From NCBI RefSeq assembly GCF_016907435.1, contig NZ_JAFBBZ010000001.1:2232001-2296000 (forward strand): 64,000 nt of DNA, in the 5' to 3' direction. Positions 1-8,681 of this stretch are shown piece by piece. The notes beneath the pieces are model-generated. The model was given only the letters and a program-made list of their open reading frames with translations, was not told where the DNA came from and did no database searches. The stretch is from Nocardioides salarius. Its GTDB lineage: Bacteria; Actinomycetota; Actinomycetes; Propionibacteriales; Nocardioidaceae. Numbering within the stretch: position 1 is the first letter of the stretch; every line of letters begins with the position of its first letter. The position numbers and the translations under genes were made by a program.

Positions 1-1148
1 TTGGCCTGCAGGTCGACGTGCACCCGCGGGTCGTCGGTCAGCTCGAGCACCAGCTCGTTGCAGGCCACCGAGCCGTTGAAGATCTCGGTGTGCGGGGTGC
101 GGAAGCGCAGCGTGATCGTGCGCCGGCCCTGGGCCAGCGCCTTGCCGGTGCGCAGGTAGAACGGCACGTCGCGCCAGCGGTCGTTGTCGATCCACGCCTC
201 CAGCGCCACGAACGTCTCCACGTCGGAGTCGTCGGCGACGTCCTCGTCGTCGCGGTAGCCCTCGAACTGGCCCAGCACCACCCGCGCGGGGTCGAGGGGC
301 CGCATCGCGGCGAAGACGGCCGACTTCGCGTCGCGCAGCTCGTCGGCGTCGAAGCGGCGGGCCTCCTCGAGGGCCACCAGGCCCAGCAGCTGGGCCAGGT
401 GGGTCGAGATCATGTCGCGCAGCGCGCCGGTGGACTCGTAGAAGCTGCCGCGGCCCTCGAGCCCCAGGTCCTCGGGCACGTCGATCTGCACCGACTCGAT
501 GTGGTGGCGGTTCCACGCCGGCTCGAAGAGACCGTTGGCGAAGCGCAGCGCGAGGATGTTCTGGGCCGCCTCCTTGCCCAGGAAGTGGTCGATGCGGAAG
601 ACCTGCTCCTCCTCGACGACGTCCTTGAGCGCCGCGTCGAGCTCGCGGGCGGAGTCGAGGTCGAGACCGAAGGGCTTCTCGACCACCAGGCGGGCCCGCT
701 CGTGCAGGCCCTCCCGGCCGAGCATCGCGATCATCGAGGTCATCACCGCCGGCGGCACCGACAGGTAGACGAGCCGGCGGACCCGGCTCGTGTCGTCACC
801 GCCCAGGCGATCCTCGGCCTCGCGCACGGCCGCGGCCAGGTCGGCGCCGTCGTCGGCGTCGGAGGTGCAGAAGGAGACCCGCTCGAGCAGGGCGTCCGCC
901 ACGTCGTCGTCGAGGTCGTCGACCCCCTCCTGCAGCGCCTCGCGCACCTGCTGGCGGAAGTCGTCGTCGCTGCCGGGGGAGTGCCGCCCGCTGCCGATGA
1001 CGGCGTACTGCTCGGGCAGGCGGCCCTGGGCGGCCAGCCGGTAGAGGCCCGGGAAGAGCTTGCGGGCGGCCAGGTCGCCGGTGGCGCCGAAGAGCACCAG
1101 GACGTGCGGGGCGAGGTCCTCGGTGGGCGCGCTGCTGGAGTCGGTCAC
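1..1148 (-). CDS. zwf: Glucose-6-phosphate 1-dehydrogenase (3' end outside window)
   Basis: Oxidises glucose-6-phosphate to 6-phosphogluconolactone with NAD(P)+, the first step of the oxidative pentose-phosphate pathway in the cytosol. The N-terminal 382 residues are present and roughly 100 C-terminal residues lie off the left edge. Residues 21-30 are the nucleotide-binding [10 protein letters not shown], and 185-193 are RIDHFLGKE, the family signature with the conserved catalytic-site His and Lys. Start GTG at 1148 is chosen because in-frame TAG and TGA lie just upstream; the ATG at 1155 is in another frame. A TAGGCA six bases upstream could be a -10 box of a leaderless transcript. Family call is secure. 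Confidence 0.95.
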   Translation of the reverse strand, partial: MTDSSSAPTEDLAPHVLVLFGATGDLAARKLFPGLYRLAAQGRLPEQYAVIGSGRHSPGSDDDFRQQVREALQEGVDDLDDDVADALLERVSFCTSDADDGADLAAAVREAEDRLGGDDTSRVRRLVYLSVPPAVMTSMIAMLGREGLHERARLVVEKPFGLDLDSARELDAALKDVVEEEQVFRIDHFLGKEAAQNILALRFANGLFEPAWNRHHIESVQIDVPEDLGLEGRGSFYESTGALRDMISTHLAQLLGLVALEEARRFDADELRDAKSAVFAAMRPLDPARVVLGQFEGYRDDEDVADDSDVETFVALEAWIDNDRWRDVPFYLRTGKALAQGRRTITLRFRTPHTEIFNGSVACNELVLELTDDPRVHVDLQA

Positions 1149-1262
1149 CCCTCATGCCTACCGGGTCACCGAGGGGCACCCTCCATCCCCAAGGGTGGGG
1201 ACCTGGGTGAAGGATCGCGGCCACCACTCCCCTCACCCCTTCTGGCCTGGCACGATGTCTGC

Positions 1263-1445
1263 ATGACGCTCGACACACGGCAGGCCGCAGAGGCCATCGA
1301 GGAGTACTTCGGCAGCGACGTGCTGACCGACGAGCCCACCTGGGCCGGCGTGCTCATCGACCACGCCCCCGAGGCCTACGAGAGCGCCGAGGACCTCACC
1401 ACCGCGCTCGACCTGATGCACCTGCGCCCCGGCGCCGAGCACTGA
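1263..1445 (+). CDS. Small acidic hypothetical protein (60 aa)
   Basis: A 60-residue acidic protein starting MTLDTRQAAEAIEEYFGSD. It has no signal peptide, membrane segment or metal motif and I do not recognise a family. It is divergent from zwf and lies 8 bases upstream of the DUF427 gene on the same strand, which suggests one transcript. CACGAT, six bases before the ATG, may be a weak -10 box. It is supported by codon structure typical of the neighbourhood (G/C third positions) and the tight spacing, not by homology. Confidence 0.6.
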   Translation: MTLDTRQAAEAIEEYFGSDVLTDEPTWAGVLIDHAPEAYESAEDLTTALDLMHLRPGAEH

Positions 1446-1453
1446 CGGGCCGC

Positions 1454-1966
1454 GTGCGCCCCCGACCGGAGAAGCCCGGCCCCGGCCAGGAGTCGGTGTG
1501 GGACTACCCGCGCCCTCCGGCCCTGGACGAGTCCTCCGAGAGCGTCGAGGTCGAGCTGGGCGGCGTCGTGGTGGCGCGCACCACGCGGTCGTGGCGGGTG
1601 CTGGAGACCAGCCACCCGCCCACCTACTACCTGCCGCGCGAGGCCTTCGTCGACGGTGCGCTGCGCCCGGCGGAGGGCTCCTCGGCGTGCGAGTGGAAGG
1701 GGCGGGCGTCCTACTTCGACCTGGTCGGCGGCCCGGGACCCGACGGCCGCCCGGTCGTCGCCGAGCGGGCCGCGTGGACCTACCGGACCCCGACGCCGGC
1801 CTTCGCGGCACTGGCCGACGCGGTCGCGGTGACCCCGCTGGGCGTGGACGCCTGCCGGGTCGACGGCGAGCTGGTGACCGCCCAGGAGGGCGGCTTCTAC
1901 GGCGGCTGGATCACCAGCCGCGTGGTCGGCCCCTTCAAGGGGATCCCGGGCTCCTGGGGCTGGTGA
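1454..1966 (+). CDS. DUF427 domain-containing protein
   Basis: 170 aa. The order of motifs VWDYPRPP, SWRVLETSHPPTYYLP (residues ~48-63), CEWKGRASYFDL (~79-90) and the closing YGGWI(T)S is that of DUF427 proteins, small beta-rich cytosolic proteins of unknown biochemical role found widely in actinobacteria. The start is GTG at 1454, 8 bases after the previous stop, so it is probably translated from the same message as the 60-aa gene. The 3' end abuts (3 bases) the convergent cellulase gene. Function is not inferred. Confidence 0.85.
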   Translation: MRPRPEKPGPGQESVWDYPRPPALDESSESVEVELGGVVVARTTRSWRVLETSHPPTYYLPREAFVDGALRPAEGSSACEWKGRASYFDLVGGPGPDGRPVVAERAAWTYRTPTPAFAALADAVAVTPLGVDACRVDGELVTAQEGGFYGGWITSRVVGPFKGIPGSWGW

Positions 1967-1969
1967 GCC

Positions 1970-2950
1970 TCAGCAGCCGGGGCCCGGGTCGGCGCGGCCC
2001 AGCAGGCGGTCGGCCAGCAGGTCGCACCACTGGCCCGAGGAGGGCCCGCCGTTGACGGGACCGTCCGACTCGCCGGGGTGCTTGACCCACAGGGTGCCGT
2101 CGAAACGACCGTCGAACCGCAGCCGCGGTGCCTTGCCCAGTCGGGCCCAGGTCGGGTTGGTCACGTCGCCGTCGACCGGCTTGCGGGCCCCGTTGCGCGA
2201 GGTGTCCACCACGTAGCGCAGGCCCGTGACGCCGTCGCGGCGCAGCTCGCGCAGCAGGGCCTCGGCGTAGGTCTTCTCCTTGGCCAGGCGCCGGTAGTTG
2301 GCGACGTTGGTGCTGATGCCCCGGCCCAGGCCGACCCCGGCCCTGCGCAGCAGCCGCGCGCGGTCGGCGTACGGGGTCCAGCCGGAGTGGGCGGCGTCGA
2401 GGTAGACCCAGGCGCCCGCGTTGTCGAGCCGGCGCACGGCGGCGCGCAGCAGCTTGAGGCGCTGGCGGCCGTTGGCGCACTCGTCGTGGCCGTAGAAGCC
2501 GATGGCGTCGGGCTCGACGACCACGAGCGGCTTGCTGCCCCGGATGCCGGCCGCCACCTGGGCGACCCAGTCCTTGTAGGCGTCGCCGCCGGGCAGGCCG
2601 CCCGAGGAGTGCAGGCCGCAGTCGCGGTCGGGGATGGCGTAGACCACGAGCATCGGCGTCTTGCCGGCCTGCGCGGCGCGCGAGGTGTAGGCGCGCACCA
2701 CGTCGGCGACCTGGTCGCGGGGGTAGTACTCGTTGGAGAGCCACAGCGCTTGGGCCCGCTTGGCGATGTCGGCGTACGCCGGGCCCTGCTGGGCGGCCGG
2801 CATCAACGGGTCGACGAAGAGCCCCTGGGTGCGGCGCGGGTCGCGCTCGGCCACGGCCGGCGCGTCGGCCGTGGCCTGGGTCGGGAGACCGGTCAGCGCG
2901 AGCCCGGCCGCGACCAGGAGCGCCACGCACCGGGAGCGGGAGGAGGCCAC
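1970..2950 (-). CDS. Secreted glycoside hydrolase family 6 (endoglucanase-like)
   Basis: 326 aa, predicted to hydrolyse beta-1,4-glucan with inversion outside the cell. Residues 1-28 form a signal peptide (basic start, hydrophobic ALLVAAGLALTGL core, cleavage near ATA-DA). GH6 signatures follow: IPDRDCG at 106-112 (Asp of the RDC motif), VVVEPDAIG at 143-151 (catalytic acid Asp of EPD), WVYLDAAHSGW at 181-191, and VVDTSRNG at 247-254. There is no cellulose-binding module, so this is a bare catalytic domain of about normal GH6 length. Start GTG 2950 is preferred because a TACCCT -10 box lies 7 bases upstream and the signal peptide begins there; reading further upstream gives non-protein-like sequence. 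Confidence 0.9.
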   Translation of the reverse strand: MASSRSRCVALLVAAGLALTGLPTQATADAPAVAERDPRRTQGLFVDPLMPAAQQGPAYADIAKRAQALWLSNEYYPRDQVADVVRAYTSRAAQAGKTPMLVVYAIPDRDCGLHSSGGLPGGDAYKDWVAQVAAGIRGSKPLVVVEPDAIGFYGHDECANGRQRLKLLRAAVRRLDNAGAWVYLDAAHSGWTPYADRARLLRRAGVGLGRGISTNVANYRRLAKEKTYAEALLRELRRDGVTGLRYVVDTSRNGARKPVDGDVTNPTWARLGKAPRLRFDGRFDGTLWVKHPGESDGPVNGGPSSGQWCDLLADRLLGRADPGPGC

Positions 2951-2957
2951 GAGCCCC

Positions 2958-2963
2958 AGGGTA
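2958..2963 (-). promoter_or_regulatory. Predicted -10 box, leaderless GH6 transcript
   Basis: TACCCT on the minus strand, 7 bases before the GTG at 2950. The spacing puts the transcription start at or near the start codon. No good -35 is visible. Confidence 0.45.
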
Positions 2964-2990
2964 CGGAGGTTGCCGGCTGCAGGAGGTCGG

Positions 2991-3056
2991 TTCGGGCCGA
3001 CTCGGTGCGAAGTTCGGGCCGGGTCGGCGCGAGATCCGGGCCGGGTCAGCGACCGG
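2991..3056 (+). repeat. Three tandem copies of a dispersed 22-nt palindromic unit (locus A)
   Basis: Units at 2991-3012, 3013-3034 and 3035-3056. The middle copy reads TTCGGGCCG, GGT, CGGCGCGA(GA): arms TTCG-n-GCCG and CGGC-n-CGAA around a 3-base centre, so each unit is an imperfect inverted repeat. The third copy contains the stop codon of the SDR gene (TGA, minus strand, 3046-3048). Related arrays are at 17495-17552, 19734-19799 and 56071-56114. Confidence 0.8.
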
Positions 3057-3909
3057 CGCGGCGCTCGTAGTCGGCCCGGGCGCCGGTGTCGACGTGGGTC
3101 AGGGTGGCGTCGGCGCCCAGGGCGTGGCTCAGCAGGTCGCGGGCGCGGCGGGGCAGCGCGTTGGAGGTGTGGAACAGCGCCTTGGCGTAGCCGGGCACCC
3201 AGGTCTCGAAGCGGGGCCGGCGCACCACGTCGAGCACCGTGTCGGCGACCTCCTCGGGGGTGCAGGGGCGCATCCCCCGCGTGGCGTGCACGCCGGCGGC
3301 GAGCTCGGTGGCCACCACCGTCGGCAGCACGCACGAGACGTGCACGCCGTGCGGGGCCAGCTCGCCCAGCGCGGCCTCCGAGAAGCCGACCACCCCGAAC
3401 TTGGACGCCGAGTAGACCGCGCCCCCCGCCAGCCCGACCCGGCCGACCGCCGAGGCCACGTTGACGACGTGGCCGCGGCCGCGCTCGACCATGCCGGGCG
3501 CCACCAGGCGGGTGCCGGTCACGACGGCGCGCAGGTTGACCGCGATCGTGGTGTCGATGCTGGCCTCGCCCTGCTCGAGCAGCAGGCCCAGCGGCATGAT
3601 CCCGGCGTTGTTGACCAGCACCTCGACCGGGCCCCAGGCCTCGGCCTCGGCGACCAGGGCGGCGTACGACGCCCGGTCGGTGACGTCGACGTGCACGGCC
3701 CGCACGCGGCCGGGGTCGCCGACGGCCGCGCCGATCGCCAGCGCGGCCTCCCGGGCCGCCTCGGTGTCGAGGTCGCCGACGAGCACGCGGGCGCCGGCCT
3801 CGGCGAAGCGGGCGGCGGTGGCGCGGCCGATGCCGCGCGCGGCGCCGGTGACGACGACGACCCGGTCGCGGACGGTGGGCAGGTCGGGGTGGCGGGAAGA
3901 AGAGGGCAC
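3046..3909 (-). CDS. Short-chain dehydrogenase/reductase
   Basis: 287 aa classical SDR, an NAD(P)-dependent oxidoreductase of unknown substrate. Visible motifs: VVVTGAARGIGRA (cofactor glycine motif, ~18-30), DVTD (adenine pocket), NNAGI (~98-102), VNVASAVG with the catalytic Ser (~147-154) and YSASK with Tyr/Lys (~165-169). The C-terminal ~60 residues extend past the core and resemble those of SDRs adjacent to fatty-acid genes. Start GTG at 3909: a TTGACA(N17)CAGGAT promoter ends six bases upstream, so the message may be leaderless. It is divergent from a TetR gene. Its last codons run into the 22-nt repeat. Substrate cannot be told from sequence. Confidence 0.88.
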   Translation of the reverse strand: MPSSSRHPDLPTVRDRVVVVTGAARGIGRATAARFAEAGARVLVGDLDTEAAREAALAIGAAVGDPGRVRAVHVDVTDRASYAALVAEAEAWGPVEVLVNNAGIMPLGLLLEQGEASIDTTIAVNLRAVVTGTRLVAPGMVERGRGHVVNVASAVGRVGLAGGAVYSASKFGVVGFSEAALGELAPHGVHVSCVLPTVVATELAAGVHATRGMRPCTPEEVADTVLDVVRRPRFETWVPGYAKALFHTSNALPRRARDLLSHALGADATLTHVDTGARADYERRAGR

Positions 3910-3915
3910 GGGCCG

Positions 3916-3944
3916 ATCCTGATTCAGGCAGGACGTCCTGTCAA
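3916..3944 (-). promoter_or_regulatory. SDR promoter with embedded operator palindrome
   Basis: On the minus strand, -35 TTGACA (3939-3944), 17-base spacer, -10 CAGGAT (3916-3921). The perfect 12-bp palindrome CAGGACGTCCTG (3929-3940) lies in the spacer and overlaps the -35 box. This is the expected position of a repressor operator; the divergent TetR gene starts 68 bases away and is the obvious candidate regulator (inference). Confidence 0.6.
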
Positions 3945-4007
3945 TATTCTGCTCGGGCAGCCGGGCGGGTGACGAGACCCGGCGTCGGCTCGTGGCACCA
4001 TGCCCCC

Positions 4008-4625
4008 ATGGCCGTCAAGGCGGGTCGCTACCGCGGGCAGAGTGCCCAGGAACGCGTCGCCGCGCGTCGTGAGCAGCTCGTGGCCGCCGCGCTCGAGGTC
4101 TGGGCCCGCGTCGACGGGCCCCCGGTGACGATGACCCGCATCTGCAACGAGGCCGGCCTGACCGAGCGCTACTTCTACGAGCAGTTCGCCAACCTCGACG
4201 AGGCCCTCCTGGCCCTGCTCGGCGAGATCACCGACGAGATCCGCACCGTGGTCGACGAGGCCATCACCGGCACCGAGGGCGGCCCGGCCGAGCGGGTGCG
4301 CGCCGCCGTCACCGCCTTCGTGCACGTCATCACCGACGACCCGCGCAAGGGGCGGGTGGCGATCCTGCGCGCGGCCGCCCGCCCGACCCTCAGCGGCCCG
4401 CGCAGCGCGATGCTGCGCGGCTTCGGCGCGTACGCCGCCTCCGAGGCCGCCGCGCTCTACGGCACCGACGCGCTGCAGGGCCGCGACGGCGAGCTCGCCG
4501 GCCTGATGTTCATCGGCGGGGTGGAGAAGCTGGTCTCGGCCTGGCTCGAGGGCTCCATCGACGCCGGGCCCGACGACATCGTCGACGCCGCCACCCGCGC
4601 CTTCGACCGGTTGGGCCACAACTAG
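4008..4625 (+). CDS. TetR/AcrR family transcriptional regulator
   Basis: 205 aa. The N-terminal helix-turn-helix spans residues ~20-65: the recognition region reads MTRICNEAGLTERYFYEQFANLDE, here cited only by position ~43-66, with the typical Y-FY-F pattern. The rest is an alpha-helical ligand domain of normal TetR length. ATG 4008 is preferred over the upstream GTG 3969 because family proteins begin shortly before the HTH. It is divergent from the SDR and 24 bases ahead of an acyl-CoA dehydrogenase, so it probably controls these lipid/acyl-CoA genes and binds the palindrome at 3929-3940. Ligand unknown; an acyl-CoA is a reasonable guess from context only. Confidence 0.85.
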   Translation: MAVKAGRYRGQSAQERVAARREQLVAAALEVWARVDGPPVTMTRICNEAGLTERYFYEQFANLDEALLALLGEITDEIRTVVDEAITGTEGGPAERVRAAVTAFVHVITDDPRKGRVAILRAAARPTLSGPRSAMLRGFGAYAASEAAALYGTDALQGRDGELAGLMFIGGVEKLVSAWLEGSIDAGPDDIVDAATRAFDRLGHN

Positions 4626-4637
4626 CGCGCCGCGCTC

Positions 4638-4643
4638 TACCCT
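4638..4643 (+). promoter_or_regulatory. Predicted -10 box before acyl-CoA dehydrogenase
   Basis: TACCCT six bases before GTG 4650, within the 24-base gap after the TetR stop. It suggests a separate leaderless start for the dehydrogenase in addition to read-through. Confidence 0.4.
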
Positions 4644-4649
4644 CGCCAG

Positions 4650-5876
4650 GTGAGCGATGCCGCGACCCCCTACTTCGACCTCGGTCCCGACCACCTCGAG
4701 CTGCGCTCGTGGCTGCACGACTTCGCCGCCGAGGTGATCCGCCCCGCCGCCCACGAGTGGGACGAGCGCGAGGAGTTCCCCTGGCCCGTGCTCGAGGAGG
4801 CGGCTCGCATCGGGCTCTACTCGGTGGACTTCTTCGCCACCCAGTCGATGGACCGCTCGGGCCTGGGCATCCCGGTGGCGATGGAGGAGATCTTCTGGGG
4901 CGACGCCGGCATCGGCCTCTCCATCGTGGGCACCGCCCTGGCCGCGGCCGGGGTGCGTGCGGGCGGCACCGACGAGCAGGTGGTCGAGTGGGTGCCGCAG
5001 ATGTTCGGCGAGCCGGGCGACCTGCGGCTGGCCGCCTTCTGCTCCTCCGAGCCCGACGCCGGCAGCGACGTCGGCGCGATGCGCACGCGGGCGACGTACG
5101 ACGAGGCGAGCGACGAGTGGGTGCTCAACGGCACCAAGACCTGGGCCACCAACGGTGGCCTCGCCGACGTGCACGTCGTCACCGCGGTCGTCGACCCCGA
5201 CCTCCGGGCCCGCGGGCAGGCGAGCTTCGTGGTGCCCCCGGGCACCAAGGGCCTGAGCCAGGGCCAGAAGTTCGCCAAGCACGGCATCCGCGCCTCCCAC
5301 ACCGCCGAGGTCGTGCTCGACGCGGTGCGGGTGCCGGGGCGCTGCCTGCTGGGCGGCAAGGAGCGGCTCGACGAGCGGCTGGGCCGGGCCCGCGACGGCT
5401 CCCGCGCCGCGCAGGGCAACGCCAGCATGGCCACCTTCGAGCGCACCCGGCCCGCGGTCGGGGCGCAGGCCGTGGGCATCGCGCGGGCGGCCTACGAGGT
5501 GGCGCTCGACTACGCGCGCACCCGCGAGCAGTTCGGCCGCCCGATCATCGAGAACCAGGCCATCGCCTTCGCGCTCGCCGACATGCGCTCGCGCATCGAC
5601 GCCGCCCGGCTGCTGGTGTGGCGCGCCGCGTGGATGGCCGCCTCGCGCCGCTCCTTCGACGCCGCCGAGGGCTCGATGTCGAAGCTGGTGGCCGGGGAGA
5701 CCGCGGTGGCGGTGACCGGCCAGGCGATGCAGATCCTCGGCGGCAACGGCTTCACCCGCGAGTACCCCGTGGAGCGGATGGCGCGCGACGCCAAGATCTA
5801 CACGATCTTCGAGGGCACCTCCGAGATCCAGCGCCTGGTCATCGCGCGGGCGATCTCGGGCGCGCCGATCCGGTGA
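4650..5876 (+). CDS. Acyl-CoA dehydrogenase
   Basis: 408 aa flavoenzyme of the ACAD fold that desaturates an acyl-CoA at C2-C3 and passes electrons to ETF. All three domains are present. The FAD/substrate signatures are FCSSEPDAGSDVGAM (~130-144), NGTKTWATNGG (~158-168), TREQFGRPI (~289-297), LGGNGF and YTIFEGTSEIQ near the C-terminus, whose Glu (~388) is the catalytic-base position of the short/medium-chain group. The start is GTG 4650. The next gene overlaps by GTGA, so the two are translationally coupled. Chain-length preference cannot be read from the sequence. Confidence 0.93.
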   Translation: MSDAATPYFDLGPDHLELRSWLHDFAAEVIRPAAHEWDEREEFPWPVLEEAARIGLYSVDFFATQSMDRSGLGIPVAMEEIFWGDAGIGLSIVGTALAAAGVRAGGTDEQVVEWVPQMFGEPGDLRLAAFCSSEPDAGSDVGAMRTRATYDEASDEWVLNGTKTWATNGGLADVHVVTAVVDPDLRARGQASFVVPPGTKGLSQGQKFAKHGIRASHTAEVVLDAVRVPGRCLLGGKERLDERLGRARDGSRAAQGNASMATFERTRPAVGAQAVGIARAAYEVALDYARTREQFGRPIIENQAIAFALADMRSRIDAARLLVWRAAWMAASRRSFDAAEGSMSKLVAGETAVAVTGQAMQILGGNGFTREYPVERMARDAKIYTIFEGTSEIQRLVIARAISGAPIR

Positions 5877-6505
5877 CCGCTGTGGCTCCGGTGGCCCCCG
5901 CAGCGCAGCGACGTCGCTTCCACGGCCGGATCGCCGGCGTCGGGTCGGCCTCGGGCGTGCGGGTGGTGGTCGGGCGCTGGGACCGCACCCCCTGGGGCCC
6001 GTTCTCCGACGCGATGGTGGCGCTGCCCTCGGGCCACCGGCTCCTGCTGGCCCCGACCGAGCGGGTCGCCGACTTCATCGCCTCGACGTACACCTTCGAC
6101 GAGGTGCGGGTCGAGGCGTTCGGGACGACCGGGCCGCCCGGGGCCTGGTCGGTGCGCTCCGCGTCGCTCGACCTCGACCTGGCGCTCGGCGGGCGCACGC
6201 CCCTGGGCCGGCTGCTGGCGCTGGTGCCCGACGCGGTGGCGACGGCGCCGGCCTTCTGTGCGGCCGTCGACCCAGTCGCCCGTGTGGTGATGAGGGGCGT
6301 GCGCGCGCGCGGCTCGGCCGGCCAGGGCCGGCGCGAGTGGTACGGCGCCACCGACCACCACGCCGTCACCGCGATGACCGGGCGCCTCGAGGGCCGGGAC
6401 CTCGGGGCCCTCGCCGACGTGCACCCGGCGCCCGACTTCGGCTTCTCCTCGACCCCGCGCCGGGCGTCGGTGACCTCGGTGGTCACGACCGTCGAGGTGC
6501 CCTGA
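5873..6505 (+). CDS. Conserved protein of unknown function coupled to acyl-CoA dehydrogenase
   Basis: 210 aa, starting at GTG 5873, which overlaps the dehydrogenase stop (GTGA). The fold appears beta-rich with no membrane segment. Recognisable stretches are FHGRIAGVGSASGVRVVVG near the N-terminus and VADFIASTYTFDEVRV in the middle; I believe similar proteins occur in other actinobacteria but cannot name a family. Coupling to the dehydrogenase suggests a linked role in acyl-CoA metabolism. The 3' end overlaps the convergent MFS gene by 23 bases. Confidence 0.7.
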   Translation: MTAVAPVAPAAQRRRFHGRIAGVGSASGVRVVVGRWDRTPWGPFSDAMVALPSGHRLLLAPTERVADFIASTYTFDEVRVEAFGTTGPPGAWSVRSASLDLDLALGGRTPLGRLLALVPDAVATAPAFCAAVDPVARVVMRGVRARGSAGQGRREWYGATDHHAVTAMTGRLEGRDLGALADVHPAPDFGFSSTPRRASVTSVVTTVEVP

Positions 6506-7730
6506 CCCGCCCCCGCCCGGTCACCCGGCCCAGGCGGCCCAGCTGCAGCATCGCCAGCGCACCCAGGGCGGGCCCGGGGGCCAGCAGCCAGAACGCCCAC
6601 CGCCACCCGACGGCGTCGGCGAGCAGAGGCAGCAGCTGGATGGTCACCACCGAGAGCGTGAAGCCGATCGCGGTCTGCACGCTCAGCGCGGTGCCGACGT
6701 AGCGCTGGTCGGCGCTCTCGCTCAGCGCCGTGGAGAAGACGCCGGAGTCGGCGATCACCGACGCGCCCCACACCAGCAGGAAGACCACCAGCAGCGCGGG
6801 GCTGCCCGACCACAGCAGCGGGGCCAGCAGGCAGCAGCCCGCGCTGGTGGCCATCGCGGCCACGGCGGCGGGGGAGCGGCCGTAGCGGTCGGCGCCCCAC
6901 CCGCCCAGCAGCGCGCCCACCAGCCCGGCGACCCCGACGGTCAGGAAGGTCAGCGCGCTCACGCCGGCGCCCGAGAGCGCCCACGCGGGCTGGTGCACCA
7001 GGAAGGCCGGCAGCCAGGTCCAGAGGGCGTAAAGCTCCCACATGTGCCCGAAGTAGCCCAGGTTGGCCAGCAGGGGGGCCCGGGTGCGCAGCCCCGCCAG
7101 CGCGTGCCGGGCCCGCGGGCGCTGACCGGGGGCCAGCAGCGGGCCGGGACGCAGCACCGTGAGCGCCACGACGCCGGCGCCGAGGGTGAGCGCCGAGGCC
7201 GTCAGCATCACCGCGCGCCACGGCAGCGGGCCCGAGGCGCTGATCAGGTGCGGCAGCGCCGAGCCCAGGGTCAGCGACCCGACCAGCACGCCGAAGGCGC
7301 GGCCGCGGTCGACCGGCAGCGACCACGACGCCATCAGCTTCATCCCGACCGGGTAGACCCCGGCCAGGAACGCCCCGGTCAGGAAGCGCAGCGGCAGCGC
7401 GAGCCACAGCCCGTCGGCGGCCGCGGCCAGCAGGGCGGTCGAGCCCGCCGCGCCGAAGGCGCACAGCGCCACCAGCCGCTGCGGCGGCATCCGGTCGGGC
7501 AGGTTGAGCACGCTCGAGGTCAGCGCGCCCACGACGAAGCCGATCTGCACGGCCCCGGTCAGCCACACCACCGAGGTGTCGCCCAGGCCCCACTCGCCGC
7601 GCAGCGTCGGCGCGATCGCGGTGGCCGAGAACCACACCGCCAGGCCGAGCACCTGGATCAGCGCGACCAACGAGCGCTGGAGACCGGCCCCGCGCAGGTC
7701 GGGGTCCGCGGTGCTCGCCGGGCTGCTCAC
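6483..7730 (-). CDS. Major facilitator superfamily transporter
   Basis: 415 aa with about twelve hydrophobic segments in two bundles split by a basic loop (~residues 205-225, rich in Arg). The loop-2 MFS signature appears as LNLPDRMPPQR and the second-half counterpart as GWGADRYGRSP (~285-295). It is an inner-membrane transporter, probably an exporter of small molecules; the substrate is unknown. The start is GTG 7730 with a GGGAGG ribosome-binding site 8 bases upstream. It is 33 bases downstream of the GNAT gene on the same strand, so may be co-transcribed with it. Confidence 0.85.
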   Translation of the reverse strand: MSSPASTADPDLRGAGLQRSLVALIQVLGLAVWFSATAIAPTLRGEWGLGDTSVVWLTGAVQIGFVVGALTSSVLNLPDRMPPQRLVALCAFGAAGSTALLAAAADGLWLALPLRFLTGAFLAGVYPVGMKLMASWSLPVDRGRAFGVLVGSLTLGSALPHLISASGPLPWRAVMLTASALTLGAGVVALTVLRPGPLLAPGQRPRARHALAGLRTRAPLLANLGYFGHMWELYALWTWLPAFLVHQPAWALSGAGVSALTFLTVGVAGLVGALLGGWGADRYGRSPAAVAAMATSAGCCLLAPLLWSGSPALLVVFLLVWGASVIADSGVFSTALSESADQRYVGTALSVQTAIGFTLSVVTIQLLPLLADAVGWRWAFWLLAPGPALGALAMLQLGRLGRVTGRGRVRAPRRS

Positions 7731-7763
7731 CGAGACAGCCTCCCAGACCCTGGCGGGCGGGGC

Positions 7764-8681
7764 TCAGAGGTCGATCGCGCGGTTCACCCAGGTCGAGGAG
7801 ACCACCATGCCGACGTGCTCGTAGAGCCCGAGCGCGCCGGTGCGCGAGTCGGTGGACAGGTAGCAGCGGGTCGCGCCGTGCCGACGGGCCAGCGCGAAGG
7901 CGTCGACCAGCATGGCCGCGGCCGGGCCCTGCCCCCGTCGCTCGCGGCGTACGCCGACCTTGGCGACGTAGCCGCCCGCGCCGGACAGGTGCACGTGCGT
8001 GGCGCCGACCAGCTCGCCGGCGCCGTCGTGGAGCAGGCGCAGGTTCCAGGGCTGGTGGCCCTCCCGGCCCCAGATGCGGGCGCCGAAGTCGGCCAACGGC
8101 TGGCGGGGCCGCTGCGCCCACTCGAGGAAGCAGTCCTCGAGCAGCGTCCAGGCCGCCTCGTGGTCGGCGGCGGTGGCGTCGCGCAGGGTGTGCCCGGCCG
8201 GCAGCGGCGCGTCGGGAAGGCGTACGTCGTCGGGCAGCTCGAGGTCCCAGGCCGTCCAGCGCTCGCGGTAGCCGAGGTCGGCCATCAGCCGGTCGGCGGC
8301 GCTGCCCTGCGGCACCTGGCTGCCGATGCGGGTGGCGCCGCGCTCGCGGGCCCGCTGCTGGACCCAGGCCGCGAGCCAGGTGCCGATGCCGCGGCCCTGG
8401 TGGGCGGGGTCGACCGCGGCGTAGGCGACGTCGTCACCGGCGTGGTCGACGTACCCGACCAGGCGTCCCTCGGGGTCCTCGACCCCGATGGTGCTGGTGG
8501 CGATGTCGTAGCTGGGCCGCAGCCAGTCGGAGCGGATGTCCTCGACGTCGACCTCGGGCGCCCCGAGGTCGACGGTCTCCTCGGCGCGCACCAGGGCGGT
8601 GACGGCCTCGGCGTCGTCGAGGACGAGGGGCCGGGTGCGCAGCCCCGGCGGCAGGGCCGGGCCGGCGGTGCGGGTGCTCAT
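7764..8681 (-). CDS. Tandem-domain GNAT N-acetyltransferase
   Basis: 305 aa with two GNAT domains, the arrangement found in mycothiol synthase (MshD)-like proteins. The first acetyl-CoA loop is VDPAHQGRGIGTWL (~100-113) and the second is VRRERRGQGPAAAML (~251-265). Such enzymes move an acetyl group from acetyl-CoA to an amine. Start ATG 8681 (MSTRTAG) is preferred over a longer reading whose N-terminus is low-complexity. It is not clearly MshD itself: the flanking residues differ from the MshD proteins I recall, so the acceptor is left open. Confidence 0.82.
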   Translation of the reverse strand: MSTRTAGPALPPGLRTRPLVLDDAEAVTALVRAEETVDLGAPEVDVEDIRSDWLRPSYDIATSTIGVEDPEGRLVGYVDHAGDDVAYAAVDPAHQGRGIGTWLAAWVQQRARERGATRIGSQVPQGSAADRLMADLGYRERWTAWDLELPDDVRLPDAPLPAGHTLRDATAADHEAAWTLLEDCFLEWAQRPRQPLADFGARIWGREGHQPWNLRLLHDGAGELVGATHVHLSGAGGYVAKVGVRRERRGQGPAAAMLVDAFALARRHGATRCYLSTDSRTGALGLYEHVGMVVSSTWVNRAIDL

